NCBI RefSeq assembly: GCF_963576675.1 | Contig: NC_088917.1 | Span: 74,262,610-74,326,609 of the forward strand | DNA: 64,000 nt | Source of the DNA: Euphorbia lathyris | Lineage: Eukaryota; Streptophyta; Magnoliopsida; Malpighiales; Euphorbiaceae | Direction: 5' to 3' | Shown here: piece by piece, positions 44,838-56,760 of the stretch | Layout of the letters: each line of letters opens with the position of its first letter | Position numbering within the stretch: position 1 is the stretch's first letter | The notes under the pieces: generated by a model | What the model saw: only the letters and a program-made list of their open reading frames with translations | What the model was told of the DNA's origin: nothing | The model's database searches: none | Made by a program: the position numbers and the translations under genes

Positions 44838-45400
44838 TGTTGGAATTCAAGATGAAGACCATAATAAGAGGAGCAATGTGCAACCACGTAAGATCAAAAG
44901 GAAATAGGCGACGAATTTCATTTTCAGCATTTTGTACTATTAACTGATATGCTTATGTGGCAGATCAATATATTAGATTCTAGTCTATCAATTCATGTAT
45001 AAATACGTGTGTAATCTAGATATTTTTAATCAATGGAAAAATAGAGACAATTGTTTCCATTATGACATAAGAGCTTTCTGGTTCATGATCCAATTTTCTG
45101 CATTCTTTATTTCTCTCTTATTCTTATCTATAATGTCGCACAGAAGTTACCTATATGTTGCTTTGAACACTATCGATTCTGATTCATAGTTGGACGAATC
45201 GAAAAATTTATTGAACAAAAGTGTCGATGGAAATCGCATCAAGCAGACAAATAAGGACAACTCTGGAAATGATGGAATCAATTTATGAGGAGAGAATCGC
45301 AAAGATCGAGCTAATAATCCAGGTTTACTGCTTGTTAATAATCCTTTAAATAGGAAAAACTATATTTCCTAGAAGCGATCTGCAGATTTCAAGCCTCATC
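44838..45400 (+). mobile_element. copia LTR plus gag remnant, truncated
   Basis: TGTTGGAATTC at 44838 to TTTCCA at 45059 (222 bp) is a short LTR, with TATAAATAC at 44998-45006. It is followed by 'atgacataagagctt', a decayed form of the tRNA-Met primer site. Downstream, 45290-45385 reads NNPGLLLVNNPLNRKNYIS, matching the (D)NPG..LVS.PL.G.NY.SW start of copia Gag, with a stop after it. The rest is lost. Confidence 0.55.
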
Positions 45401-45555
45401 CGAAAGACCCGAGGGAATGAAATCGTAGGTCGACCGTGTATTATCGAAGCGAATTCAATGTGGGAATCAAACAACTTGGTTCGCGACTCTTTATACGCGT
45501 GCGAATCCTGATGTCACTCAAGTTTGAGCTCAAGTTGCCATTTTTTGAGCATAAG

Positions 45556-48240
45556 TGAAAGTGAATGCCATTTTTTGAGCATAAGTGAAAGGCAGTGCCA
45601 TTTTTTTAGCACAAGTGAAAGTCAAGGAAAAATGATGAATACCAACGACATCATGTCGTCGGTAAATTCTTTTTTCTTGTAGGGAAAGTTAACCGGAGAT
45701 AATGATGGTGGCAGACGCGCCAGCTCTCACAAACATGTTGATCGATGCCGTGGCTTCCTCCTTGTGATGGCAGCGAGTCAAAGGGAAGTCTCACACTTTA
45801 AACGCTCTAATGTCTGCCCTCACGGAAAGAGAAAGGTGAACCATAATGGAAAAAAATAAAGAACAAATCTAAGACTACTCACAAGGGCAGCTCCGATAAT
45901 ACGTAATCAGAATGTACGGATTATAAAAAAGATACAAGTATTTATGTAGAGAAAATTGAACATAATTGGGACAAAAAAATACTAATTAATACCTATACTA
46001 ACTCCTACAACTATTCACAAATATATTCACATAGATATATTGACCGATAAGATTGTATCTTCATATATGTTTACATGACTATTCACCATAGATGGTCTTT
46101 TGCACCCTAAAATACATGTGTTGCTTGTAATGTGTTGCACTTTTTATGGGTTTTTTGGATCATTTGCAACATGGTTTATAGAATGTTGCAAAAGAGAAGG
46201 GGAGTTTCACTGTGAAAGGCAATCCGGTAATGCTGGATCGGAGTTACGGATGTGATCCATGTCAAACTGACATAAATTTGAAATTTTAGAACACTAATTA
46301 TAAAGTGTTGCAAGAGATGTGTCAAAATTGAAACACTTTTTTATGTAAATAATCTTCCTTAATTCAATTTGATGCAAAACGACGTCGTTTTGTATATTTC
46401 AGGATTAAAAAAATAATAAAAAATAAAATTGTTTTAAGGGGCACTACAAAAAAAAGGGTTAAGGTGTAAAAATACCCCTAACGTTTTGGGTCACGAGCAA
46501 TTTTACCCCTAACGTCTAAAATGGTGCAATTTTACCCCTAACCTTGGAAGCCGATAACAATTTTACCCCTAACGTTAATAAATTGGGTCAATTTGAGAAA
46601 TAATTAATCAAAACTGTCTTTTCGGTTATGAAACTTGTCATCTACACTTCATATTGTGTCATTTTATCAGTAACAAATTACAAACATTTGTTGGGATGTG
46701 AAAAAAATAAAAAAATAAAAAAATATATTGTCTTTTTGTGCGAATTAGACAAAAAAAAAGGAAAAAATCCACCGAATTTATAAATATTAATCTCAAATTC
46801 TATCATTAAATTTTAAAAAACATGAAATCCTTTTTTTAGAATGAATTATTATGCAATTGGTGCATAATAATGAACAAAAATATATGTGTTTTATATGTGA
46901 AAGTGAATGCCATTTTTTGAGCATAAGTGAAAGGCAGTGCCATTTTTTTAGCACAAGTGAAAGTCAAGGAAAAATGATGAATACCAACGACATCATGTCG
47001 TCGGTAAATTCTTTTTTCTTGTAGGGAAAGTTAACCGGAGATAATGATGGTGGCAGACGCGCCAGCTCTCACAAACATGTTGATCGATGCCGTGGCTTCC
47101 TCCTTGTGATGGCAGCGAGTCAAAGGGAAGTCTCACACTTTAAACGCTCTAATGTCTGCCCTCACGGAAAGAGAAAGGTGAACCATAATGGAAAAAAATA
47201 AAGAACAAATCTAAGACTACTCATAAGGGCAGCTCTGATAATACGTAATCAGAATGTACGGATTATAGAAAAGATACAAGTATTTATGTAGAGAAAATTG
47301 AACATAATTGGGACAAAAAATACTAATTAATACCTATACTAACTCCTACAACTATTCATAAATATATTCACATAGATATATTGACCGATAAGATTGTATC
47401 TTCATATATGTTTACATGACTATTCACCATAGATGGTCTTTTGCAACCTAAAATACATGTGTTGCACTATTTATGGTTTTTTTTGGATCTTTTGCAACAT
47501 GGTTTATAGAATGTTGCAAAAGAGAAGGGGAGTTTCACTGTGAAAGGCAATCCGGTAATGCTGGATCGGAGTTACGGATGTGATCCATGTCAAACTGACA
47601 TAAATTTGAAATTTTAGAACACTAATTATAAAGTGTTGCAAGAGATATGTTGAAACACCTTTTTATGTAAATAATCTTCCTTAATTCAATTTGATGCAAA
47701 ACGACGTCGTTTTGTATATTTCAGGATTAAAAAAATAATAAAAAATAAAATTGTTTTAAGGGGCACTACAAAAAAAGGGGTTAAGGTGTAAAAATACCCC
47801 TAACGTTTTGGGTCACGAGCAATTTTACCCCTAACGTCTAAAATGGTGCAATTTTACCCCTAACCTTGGAAGCCGATAACAATTTTACCCCTAACGTTAA
47901 TAAATTGGGTCAATTTGAGAAATAATTAATCAAAACTGTCTTCTCGGTTATGAAACTTGTCATCTACACTTCATATTGTGTCATTTTATCAGTAACAAAT
48001 CACAAACATTTGTTGGGATGTGAAAAAAATAAAAAAATAAAAAAATATATTGTCTTTTTGTGCGAATTAGACAAAAAAAAAAGGAAAAAATCCACCGAAT
48101 TTATAAATATTAATCTCAAATTCTATCATTAAATTATAAAAAACATGAAATCCTTTTTTTAGAATGAATTATTATGCAATTGGTGCATAATAATGAACAA
48201 AAATATATGTGTTTTATAATAGTGTCTGAAATTGACCCAA
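45556..48240. repeat. 1,342-bp tandem duplication
   Basis: 45556-46897 and 46898-48240 are near-identical (offset 1,342 bp). Each carries a CACTA right-end remnant, the degraded left end of another CACTA, and the left arm of the foldback MITE. Only the second unit continues into the complete MITE and the CACTA body. Confidence 0.92.
45630..45690 (+). mobile_element. CACTA right-end remnant (first copy)
   Basis: 'ataccaacgacatcatgtcg' followed by cttttttcttgtag, the inverted form of CTACAAGAAAA. It resembles the subterminal DNA of the CACTA at 2074. Duplicated at about 46978-47028. Confidence 0.5.
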
Positions 48241-48375
48241 TTTATCACCGTTAGGGGTAAAATTGCTCTTGGCTTCCAACATTAGGGGTAAAATTGTACA
48301 ATTTTAGACGTTTAGGGTAAAATTGCTCCTGACCTATAACGTTAGGGGTATTTTTACACCTTAACAAAAAAAAAA
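47777..48375. mobile_element. Foldback MITE of the 'acccctaacg' family
   Basis: Inverted arms of about 160 bp. The left starts TTAAGGTGTAAAAATACCCC and the right ends GGGGTATTTTTACACCTTAA, each with three 'aattttacccctaacg' units. AT-rich centre. A left-half copy is at 46457-46897 because of the tandem duplication. Confidence 0.85.
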
Positions 48376-48469
48376 ATGGTTTTACCAACATTATTGTAGC
48401 AACACCTTAAAATAGTGCAGCTACAAAATACACTATTTTATTTTTTATTTGAGATAAAAAGAAAATATA

Positions 48470-49725
48470 GTTGGGCTTTGAAATATAGATGGGATTTGTA
48501 AAACCCAACCCACTTATGTGACTTCTCTACTACTAACCCTAATTCATCCCACATCATTCTTTGCTACTGTTTACTTCGACTTCTCTTCCACCTCTCACTC
48601 TCAACCTCTTCTTCATCGTTATCTTTTCCTTCTTTCAACTCCGATAAACCACTCCATGTCTCCTGTTTCTCTCAAATCTGGCGATTCTCTGCCTCATGGT
48701 ACACGAAGAGCGAAGAAAAATTGCAAAAATCGGGTGAGGATGTTGATCCGATCCGGTCATCGAAATGCTGGCCGCTCCAGAACTTGTGCCGCTCCCAAGA
48801 GGTAGCACTTCTGATCATGGAGACATTGTGAATTTAAGTTTCTACCCTTTCTCTAAGTTCTAGAATGTAGTTTGTGATTTTACCTATAAGTTGAAATTAT
48901 AGAATTAAGGTCGTCTTAGGGCTTGAGATTGGCTATGTTGTGAATTTTAATTACTTTTTAGGTTTTTAATTTGAGTATATTGTGATTTCACCTATCCTTT
49001 TTGCTTTCAAATCTATCTGAAATCCCTCTGTTTCTTAATCCGAAAATTGGGTTCCTTTCAGAAATGAGCATCCTATTATTCCAGTTAACAAGGAGCACAG
49101 GACATCAGCAAAGCTTTTAAACTCCACACTTGGTTCAATCTTTTCACTGGCTAGGTTGTCTATGAAGATGGAAAGCTACACACTATATGGTTATTAGCTT
49201 CAGATATACAGCAATAGGGCGTCTATCAAGTGAAGAACCTAATCTCTTCAGGTTGGTGTTGTGCCTAATAATTTCTTTTCTATATTAAATTGTATTATCA
49301 TTAGGCTGAATTGTAACTGTAAGTTAAGTTAAAGTTATCAACTCATCTTATTTATTTAAATTAATCTTAATTGTTGGACCAATTACTAGCATAGGTTCGT
49401 TCAACCACCTACCCTCTTATGACATTGAAATTACTCCAGTTTTAGGGAATATGTTGGATGGGAAGATTCTTAAATTGGTGTTTACAGTTGCTAATGCTTT
49501 GAATGTTTAAAATTAACCACATGGTTGCCTTTTACTGTTTCTTTTTTCTAAAATGGATTTGAATTCATGGTTGCCTTTTACTGGTTGTTGGTGCACTTAT
49601 TATATGACAGGGAGTTATGCATACCTCTGAATATCCAAAAAACAACTAATGCACTATCCATCAATTAAATGTTCTCATAAGTGTGTGATTCTGCCCTAGC
49701 TCAATATTTTGCATTAATTGTTATA
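48470..49725 (+). other. CACTA leader and intron-like sequence
   Basis: 48510-48810 is C/T-rich, then opens a short basic frame (SLKSGDSLPHGTRRAKKNCK). 49060-49160 has another exon-like piece ([19 protein letters not shown]). Probably early exons of the CACTA gene; not confidently recognised. Confidence 0.35.
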
Positions 49726-50163
49726 GGCTTAAAGCATTATTTGGCCCCTAATCTATCCAAAATTATGTCATTTGGCCATGATCTATTATTTGGTCACATT
49801 TGGCCCTTGGCGTATCCCATTTGGTGAAATTTCACCCAATTTGTATGAATGCTTAACAGAATCATTATCTCATTGATAAGTAACGATATTTTGACACTTA
49901 TACTTAAAACGTGATATTTCTTAAAGTTTTTTTCCCCACATTATGTGGAAATAATTAATTAGATTAAAAAAACAAAAAAACAAAAAACAAATCCTAAACT
50001 AAAATCTATTAAGTTCAAATGTCAAAATATCGTTACTTATCAATGAGATAATGATTCGGTTAAGTTTGAATCCAAATTGGGTGAAAGTTCACCAATTTGG
50101 GATAGATCATGGGCCAAATGATAAAATTTTGGATAAATCAGTGGCCAAATAGTATTTTAAACC
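49726..50163. mobile_element. Mutator-type MITE with 9-bp target duplication
   Basis: The ends GGCTTAAAGCATTATTTGGC and GCCAAATAGTATTTTAAACC form inverted repeats. A longer complementarity (about 120 bp) includes ccaaattgggtgaaa and the atcgttacttatca block. ATTGTTATA lies at 49717-49725 and 50164-50172. 438 bp, non-coding. Confidence 0.85.
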
Positions 50164-50172
50164 ATTGTTATA

Positions 50173-51065
50173 TGACAGAGAGTTGCATATATTAATTTTC
50201 CTTAGTTTACTCACTGTTAGCAACTTAATATCTGGCAGACTACTATTACAAGTTAGTGGAATGTCAGAGAAGGCCTCTATCAAATCCTTCAAATCGCTGC
50301 AAAAAGTCTCGGTGTCAAGTGAGTTCTTCTCTTCTAATGAAGTTGTAATTCTAACTTGATGTAAATCCGGTATATAGTTTATGATATTATTTCCTTTAGT
50401 GCTTGTGAAATTATGGAGGGAACAAATATTTTATTAGGAGTAATGTCCTTTGTATAAGTTGTTGATTAGGAGTAATATCCTTTGTTTGAGGAGTTTGGAA
50501 TTTGATATGTGCTCATTTTTCATTTGTTATTTGTTGGAATTTGTACTTGCCTATAGTATGATTGTCTCTACTTATGGAAAACTCAAGGAGAAAAAGGTAT
50601 TAATTTAGCAGAATTTTTTTTCTAGGTGTTAGCTTATGAGTATTTGATGCCATTAGATTAGAGAATGAGGCTTTTTTTACTGCTGGCTTGAAACTTGGCT
50701 TTCCTATAATGATATGGATTACTCCATTTCTTTACCATAATTTTTCTTTTTGGTATCTTTCTTGAAACATTAATCAAACTTTCCTCTTTTAGTTAACATT
50801 TTAATTTCTTTCCATGTCCGTGTTAGGACCATCTACTCTATGGAATCGACAATAAGCATTATAGTCCCTTTAATATTTTTCACCCTTCTTTCTAGTGCTA
50901 CAAATTTTTATGATATTTTCTCCTAAAATTGGGTAGAACCATGAGTTTGTTTGGTTCAGTTATTAGATTATAACTGTTGTAATTAGCTATTCATGTTAGT
51001 TATTAGATTTTAGCTAATTCATAACTTAACACGATTTATTCATGTAACTCATTTTTTTATAGTCC
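50173..51065 (+). other. Intronic or unassigned part of the CACTA
   Basis: No confident exon. 50237-50360 has a short open stretch (LLLQVSGMSEKASIKSFKSL) of unknown origin. Confidence 0.3.
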
Positions 51066-51461
51066 ACAATTGAAGAGATGTGTTCGTATGGAGCAACTAG
51101 TGAGAATGTTGAGCAGCTTATTTGTGGTGACACATCACATGGACTCTCTTGGCTTATTGGCAGACATGTAATACCTAAGAAATTGAAGGAACAGTCAATT
51201 GGAAATGTTTCTGATGCCTATGTAGAGGATTAACAAAGATAAAAAAACCAATTGCAAAGTGAAATGGAGGAGAAAGTTATCCAACTTGAAGACGTAATGG
51301 AGGAGAAAATGAAACAAGTGGATCAAAAAGTGAGGAAGAGCTTGACATTAATCATAAACAAATTGGTAGAAGTTAATTCCAATCTCAACATTGATATTGA
51401 GGATATATATGGTGACATTTCAAATGAAAATGAGAATGCTACTGTGGAGTTTGAAGGATAG
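51066..51461 (+). pseudogene. CACTA transposase C-terminal region (Ptta/En/Spm-like)
   Basis: One frame reads TIEEMCSYGATSENVEQLI, CGDTSHGLSWLIGRHVIPK, then SEMEEKVIQLEDVMEEKMK and an acidic tail to a stop at 51459. The C-terminal half is a coiled coil. This resembles the plant transposase (Ptta/En/Spm) family, but the assignment is from memory of short motifs. Two in-frame TAA codons (51231, 51240) break it; both are in Q-rich surroundings, consistent with CAA-to-TAA changes. Downstream 51470-52200 is subterminal, non-coding DNA. Confidence 0.5.
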
Positions 51462-52254
51462 ATTACATTATGACTTTATTATACTTTTTATTATGTGTTT
51501 TGGATCATTTGAGAATTTTAAATTTCATTGTTAATATATTGGCCTATTATGGATTTATAATTGCACTTAAGGGTTTTTTATGCTATTATTTAAATTCAAA
51601 ATTTTCTTTTAATTTTTTTTAGTGTTGCACGAGTTAAAGATTATGTTGCATATAACAGTGTTACATTAAATATCGTTAAAATTTCAAACAAAAAGCGTTG
51701 CTATTAACATAATATAAAAAAATTGCTAAAAAATATTAAATTAAAAAGTGTTAAATTAAATAGTTGCTTAAAAAGTGTTAAATTAAAAAATGTTGCAAAT
51801 TATATACGAAAGAGTTGCTTGAAACAAAAAAATGTTAAATTAAAAAGTGTTGCAATTCTATATAAAAAGAGTTGCAAATAAAAACCATGTTGCATAAAAA
51901 CTTGTTGCAAGAAAGTTCAAAGGTGTTGCTTATAATTTTATTCGATAATAGTGTTATCTGTTCTACGATATAGGCAACGCTTTCATTTAAGTTGCTATAG
52001 GATAGTAAAATGTTGCCACCGATACGTGTAGCAACATTTGTATCAATGTTGCTAAAAATGTGAAAAAAATGTTGCTTAAGATATCTTTAGCAACGTGCAA
52101 AAAATCAACTCTCTTTTTTGACAAAAACTGTTGCCAAAACTTCTTTAGCAACACAATAATGACTTTAGCCAACACTTGCTTGGAGTTGCAACAGACCATC
52201 TATGGTGTAGTGACATTATATGTTCATATATGTTCACAATTGTAAACAATTATG

Positions 52255-53768
52255 AGGAGAAGCGAACTCACTTTCCCAATACAACATGATGTTAAATGCA
52301 TGCAAGATGAGGATGATCGTATATTTGTTCTTGGCTTTCTAGAAGGCCTTGGTCCTGAGTTTGAGATAGCACACAACTAGATATTGACTAGTGGGAAACT
52401 TCCCTATTTCTCTGCTCTTTATAGTCGGCTTCTTCCTATTTGTAAGAATGCTGAAAAGACTCCTAGTATAGTCTCTTAAGAGATAAAGGCCCTTTGTGAG
52501 CAATGTGAATCAAGGGGTTAAGGGAGGTTCTCAAAATTCCACTAGTAACCGTACATCTCAGAATCCTAGGATATGCCAACACTATGAAGGTGAGGGACAT
52601 ATCAAGAAGTACTGTTGGAAACTGCATAGCCGCCCTGGGTAGAACAGTTCAAAGAAATTTGTAAATGTGGCTACTCATGATGATATACTACCATCCCCTT
52701 GACATTTTGCTCCCAAACATCACAATTTCAATTGATGAATATCCTTGGGTTATTGTGTTCCTTAGTCTTCCACCATCGTTTTGGCTGACACAAGTAATCA
52801 TAATGCTTGCCTCTCCACCTCGTCCTGTAGTTGGGTTATTGTGTTATAGATCGTAGGACTGACAACACATGTATTATTTCTTCTTTAAATGCTTATGCCA
52901 ATCTTCCATCTGTTACTTTAGCCAATGGGGCTACTACTCTTATAGATGGACATGGAACAACTCATCCAACCTCCACAATTTCCGTATCATTTGTTTTGTG
53001 TTTGTCTCAATTTCCGTTTCATTTACTATATGTTAGTCAACTCATCAAAGTTCTTAATTATTCTGTTGTTTTCTTTCCCACTTATTTGCATCTTTCAGGA
53101 TCTTGTTTCTTATTTGCATCTTTCAGGATCTTGGGATGAAACATACTATTGGTAGAGGGAATCTGGTGCATGACTTGTATGTTCTTGACTCCTTTATATC
53201 GATGACAATACTGATTGCATGAACAAGCTCCTCCATACTACAACATTATCATTTTGTCATATGTCTCTTCATATGTTGCAGAAAATATGTCCTAGTTTTC
53301 AGCGAGAATCTACAAAACATCACAAAGTGGTGTATTCCCCTAGAATAAATAACTGTGTTGAGTCTGTTTTTTATTTGGTTCACACCGATGTGTGGGGTCC
53401 TTGTCCTATTGTGTCTAAACTTGGGTATCTATATTTTCTGACCTTTGTGGATGATTTTTCTAGAGCAACATGGCTTTATCCTTTAAAACATCATTCTGAT
53501 TTATTCACTATTTTTTTTTACTTTGATGCTGAAATCAAAAACTAATTTAATAAGAATATTTGCTTTTTGCTAAGTGACAATGTCAAAAAGTATTTATCTA
53601 GCACTTTCCAGTCTTACCTCTCACAACAGGGTATTATTCATCAAAATCGTGCACCATATTGCAAAAAGTTTCACATATGTGTTCACTAAAGTTTTACCAG
53701 GTACGCGGATCAACTACATTCTACCAAGTTGGGCATCATAAGTGTCTATGCTCCAACTTGAGGGGGAG
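52255..53768 (+). pseudogene. copia gag-pol remnant, internally deleted
   Basis: Decayed pieces in order: Gag FVLGFLEGLGPEFEIAHN (about 52319-52378); a zinc knuckle with one Cys lost (CQHYEGEGHIKKYCWKLH, 52575-52630); protease-like VIDRRTDNT...LANGATTLIDGHGTTH with the DSGA core degraded; and integrase LQKICPSFQ, VHTDVWGPCP and FVDDFSRATWLYPLK, then SDN...YLSSTFQ. Right after HQNRAPYCKKFH the sequence jumps to the very end of RNase H (TKVLPGTRINYI, YAPT). RT and most of RNase H are deleted. Polypurine tract GAGGGGGAG and a 3' LTR follow. Confidence 0.88.
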
Positions 53769-53997
53769 TGTTATATGATAGACTGTTGTTAGAGAACATA
53801 TTGTATTTCACAGTATGTTCTATTGTAAAGTGCCCAACATGTAAGGAGCATGTATTCCCCTACCATGTCTCCTTATCATTAGCATTGGTGTGTGTAATTA
53901 GATGTATATAAATAAGAATCGAAGTGTAATGTTGAAGTATGTAGTTTGAATCTTTATCTCTTGAATTAAAAAAAATATTTTCCTGTGCACTCCAACA
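53769..53997 (+). repeat. 3' LTR of the deleted copia
   Basis: TGTTATATGATAG...GTGCACTCCAACA, 229 bp, TG...CA, with TATATAAATAAG at about 53906-53917. A second copy is at 63006-63238. Confidence 0.85.
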
Positions 53998-54028
53998 GTA
54001 AACGAATAAAAATCATTATAATATATGG

Positions 54029-55723
54029 GGGTAAATTACATACGTGGTGTACAACCTTTACCTGTTATCACACTTTGGTGTACAACCTTTAATTTTGCAC
54101 ACTAAAGTGTACAACCTTCTGGTGACCTCCCACTAAAGTGTACAGCCGGTATTTGTGACCGGTCAACGCAAGTCAACGTTGCCACGTCAGCATTTTGACC
54201 ACTTTAAAAGTCAAAAATTCACCTCCCTAACATGGATTTACTAAAATACCCTCATCATTTCCAAATTGAAAAAAAAGTATAACCCATCCCCTCTCTCCCT
54301 TCCATTTCTCTCTATTCTATATAAGCTTTCAATCTCTCTATCTTTCACTTTCTCTCTCTAACTGTTTTCTCTCTAAAAGCTTTCAATCTCTCTCCCTTTC
54401 CATTTCTCTTTCTAATTTTTCTCTCTATATATCTTATTCTTACAACAAGTTACAAAACTAAAAGGCATAAAGCCTATTTCAGCCCTTAACCTATGCATCC
54501 AATTAAGCCCCCCAGGGAACAACAATTAATCATTTTCCTTGAAAAATAGTTGCAAGTCCATTTTCTGAAAATAATTCTTTCCACACACACACGAATCCAA
54601 GGAAAATAAAAACTTTACAATTAATCAAGTAAATCTCATCATACGAAACTCAAAAGCAATCAAATGGAACAAGAAAGCAACTGCATATTATCATAAACTA
54701 AAGATATCCATATAAATCTTTCAATACAGTGAGAAAATATTAGAAAGGAAAGAAAGGAAACTCGCTCAAATTTAGAAGAGTTATTTGGGGACGAAATATA
54801 CAAGAGAAAAGCAAAGAAATTATATTACCTGTTGATCTGAGCAATGGCGCCATCGGAGAAGATAATAGAAGTGTCATAGAGACCTTCAAGAGCATACTCT
54901 CGAGCCAATTTCCAGTGATCTTGTATTCCAGGGAGCGAAGTCCCCACCATTTTTACTCCTCAGAATATCAATTTCACTTCCCAAACTCAAATTCTAGGGT
55001 TTCGTACCCTCTCTCTTTCTTCACTGTGAATTATCTCTCCCTCAAAAGAATGGCTTGGCCTTCCACGGTCGCTTCTCTCTCCAGCTAGCTACGCTTGGCC
55101 GGGCAGTGAACTTTGTACTCTGACGATGACGTTTAAACAATCCAGAAACCAGTAGAGAAGAAGCAGTTGATGAAATGACTAGATTATCCTTGTATAGCCT
55201 CTATTTCGCCATTAACCTATTCCCAATAAGGTCTCAAATCTTTACCATCAAAATCCAGAATGAGGTTAAGGGCTGAAATAGGCTTTATGCCTTTTAATTT
55301 TGTAACTTGTTGTAAGAATCAGATAGATAGAGAGAAAAATTAGAGAGAGAATTGGAAAGGGAGAGAGATGGAAAGCTTTTAGAGAGAGAAAGTGAAAGAT
55401 AGAGAGATTGAAAGCTTCTAGAGAGAGAGAGAAGAGTTAGAGAGAGAAATGGAAGGGAGAGAGGGAGTGGGTTATATTTTTTTCAATTTGGAAGGGATGA
55501 GGGTATTTTAGTAAATCCATATTAAGGAGGTGAATTTTTGACTTTTAAAGTGGTCAAAATGCTGAAGTGGCAACGTTGACTTGCGTTGACCGATCACAAA
55601 TACCGGCTGTACACTTTAGTGGGAAGTCACCAGAAGGTTCTACACTTTAGTGTGCAAAATTAAAGGTTATACACCAAAGTGTGATAACAGGTAAAGGTTG
55701 TACACCACGTATGTAATTCACCC
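54029..55723. mobile_element. Pack-MULE carrying the katanin p60 first exon
   Basis: Inverted ends of about 465 bp (54029-54493 and 55263-55723), starting GGGTAAATTACATACGTGGT. TAATATATGG flanks both sides (54019-54028, 55724-55733), a 10-bp duplication typical of Mutator-like elements (9-10). The duplicated copy of this region near 63255-63270 lacks the element and shows the empty site. The interior (54494-55262) is non-repetitive host DNA: 5'-UTR, first exon and start of intron 1 of katanin p60, on the minus strand. No transposase, so non-autonomous. Confidence 0.9.
54829..54950 (-). pseudogene. Katanin p60 (KTN1-type) first exon, captured
   Basis: The minus-strand ATG at 54950 starts MVGTSLPGIQDHWKLARE, then YALEGLYDTSIIFSDGAIAQ, 40 codons plus two bases, ending AACAG|GTAATA (donor at 54828-54827). 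This is the N-terminal microtubule-interacting helical region of plant katanin p60, the AAA-ATPase subunit that severs microtubules (MVGSS..GLQDHLKLAREYA-like). It has no stops or frameshifts. The AAA domain and all later exons are absent. About 240 bp of matching leader (to about 55190) and 330 bp of intron are included. It is a captured fragment inside the Pack-MULE and cannot encode a working katanin. Confidence 0.88.
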
Positions 55724-55733
55724 TAATATATGG

Positions 55734-56247
55734 ATCCCAGAGTTCTCATTCTCTCATGCATATCCTAAAAATCAATAAACCAAATATTTAAAGACACGTA
55801 AATAAGTAGACATAAAACAATTGGAAGATTGCAAACCTTGTACTGAGGACAAAAGGAATAATATTTACAACCCCTAAATGAATATACAGAATTAAATAGT
55901 TTAAAGAAGCAATAAAAGTAAGCCAATACTTTTTTTTAGTAAAAGTGGAACAACCACTTCTACGGATGAAGTACACTTTAAAATTATACATAAACAACAA
56001 GGGAATAAGATGAGCTAAAACCAAATGAAACCATTATTAATGTATAGCTCAGTACACCATAAGAACAAATTATAATACTGAATGGTTCAAATTCAAAACA
56101 CATAATAGTGAGTTATTCCAACATCCTTGAAAAAAATTATATATATTTCGAGGAATGAAAGAATTGGACCTTCACATATATAATCCTCTAATTCATAGAT
56201 GCAAATTCCAATCACTTCAGTTTGAGTTATGTCTCAAAAAATTTATT
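55734..56247. repeat. Flank shared with 63270-63790
   Basis: Nearly identical to the DNA after the second copia LTR. No gene recognised. Part of the direct duplication 53540-56470 / 62775-64000. Confidence 0.85.
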
Positions 56248-56760
56248 GACATATAAGATTGTCTACGTTAAAGGTCATGAGTTTACAATTTAAAAATAAT
56301 TTTTTTCCAATTTGTATTTCTCAAAAAGTCCATGAGATCCATTGGATAAGGATGGATAGATACACATCAGTTGAAGATGCATACTCTGATGGTCTTCGCC
56401 TATTAAAAAAAATTGGTTGCAGGGCTGCAACACTTTGATTTGTGAGTTATTGTTTCCTTATATTTGTACCTCTAAACTAATATGGCATTTTTCCTTGAAT
56501 GTTCAATTTTTAGTCCAAACTATATCTAGTGGACTTATACAATTGGAGACTCCTAATTTTGGCCCGACTTTGACCAATTCAAATGTGCAACAGAAAGATT
56601 ACTTGAAATAGTTTCTAAAGCTAAAGAGCACATAGTTGCAGGAGACATATTCCAAGTAGTTTTAAGTCAAGAACGTAGAACATTTGTCGACCCATTTAAA
56701 GTCTACAAGGCCTTACGAGTTGTAAATCCAAGCCCTTACATGAATATTTGCAAATATGCT
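56248..56760 (+). pseudogene. Anthranilate synthase alpha fragment, copy D
   Basis: Readable pieces are VHEIHWIRMDRYTSVED-type sequence (56325-56400 region, acceptor CAG mutated to CAA), then [17 protein letters not shown] and [17 protein letters not shown]...[16 protein letters not shown], then NPSPYM (to about 56748). These match the chorismate-binding domain of anthranilate synthase component I ([27 protein letters not shown]). A two-residue deletion follows VLSQ. The upstream GWVGYFSYDTVRY exon is missing here but present in copy C. Confidence 0.88.

Larger units (their letters stand above)
46077..52212 (+). mobile_element. CACTA transposon with duplicated left end
   Basis: The right terminus is CCATCTATGGTGTAGTG (ends 52212), i.e. 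CACTACACCATAGATGG when inverted. The left terminus appears twice in degraded form, ACTATTCACCATAGATGG, at 46078 and 47419. Subterminal DNA at both ends is rich in GTTGCAA motifs (46100-46330, 47450-47650, 51610-52200). The interior has intron-exon-like sequence and a transposase C-terminal fragment at 51066-51461. MITEs are inserted at 47777-48375 and 49726-50163. The similarity between the ends extends slightly outside the termini, which is unexplained. Confidence 0.7.

Noticed and set aside
46443..46460. cactacaaaaaaaagg (also at about 47764) as CACTA ends
   Set aside because: The sequence that follows is the foldback MITE arm, not GTTGC-type subterminal DNA. The match to CACTA is short and likely chance or an old scar.
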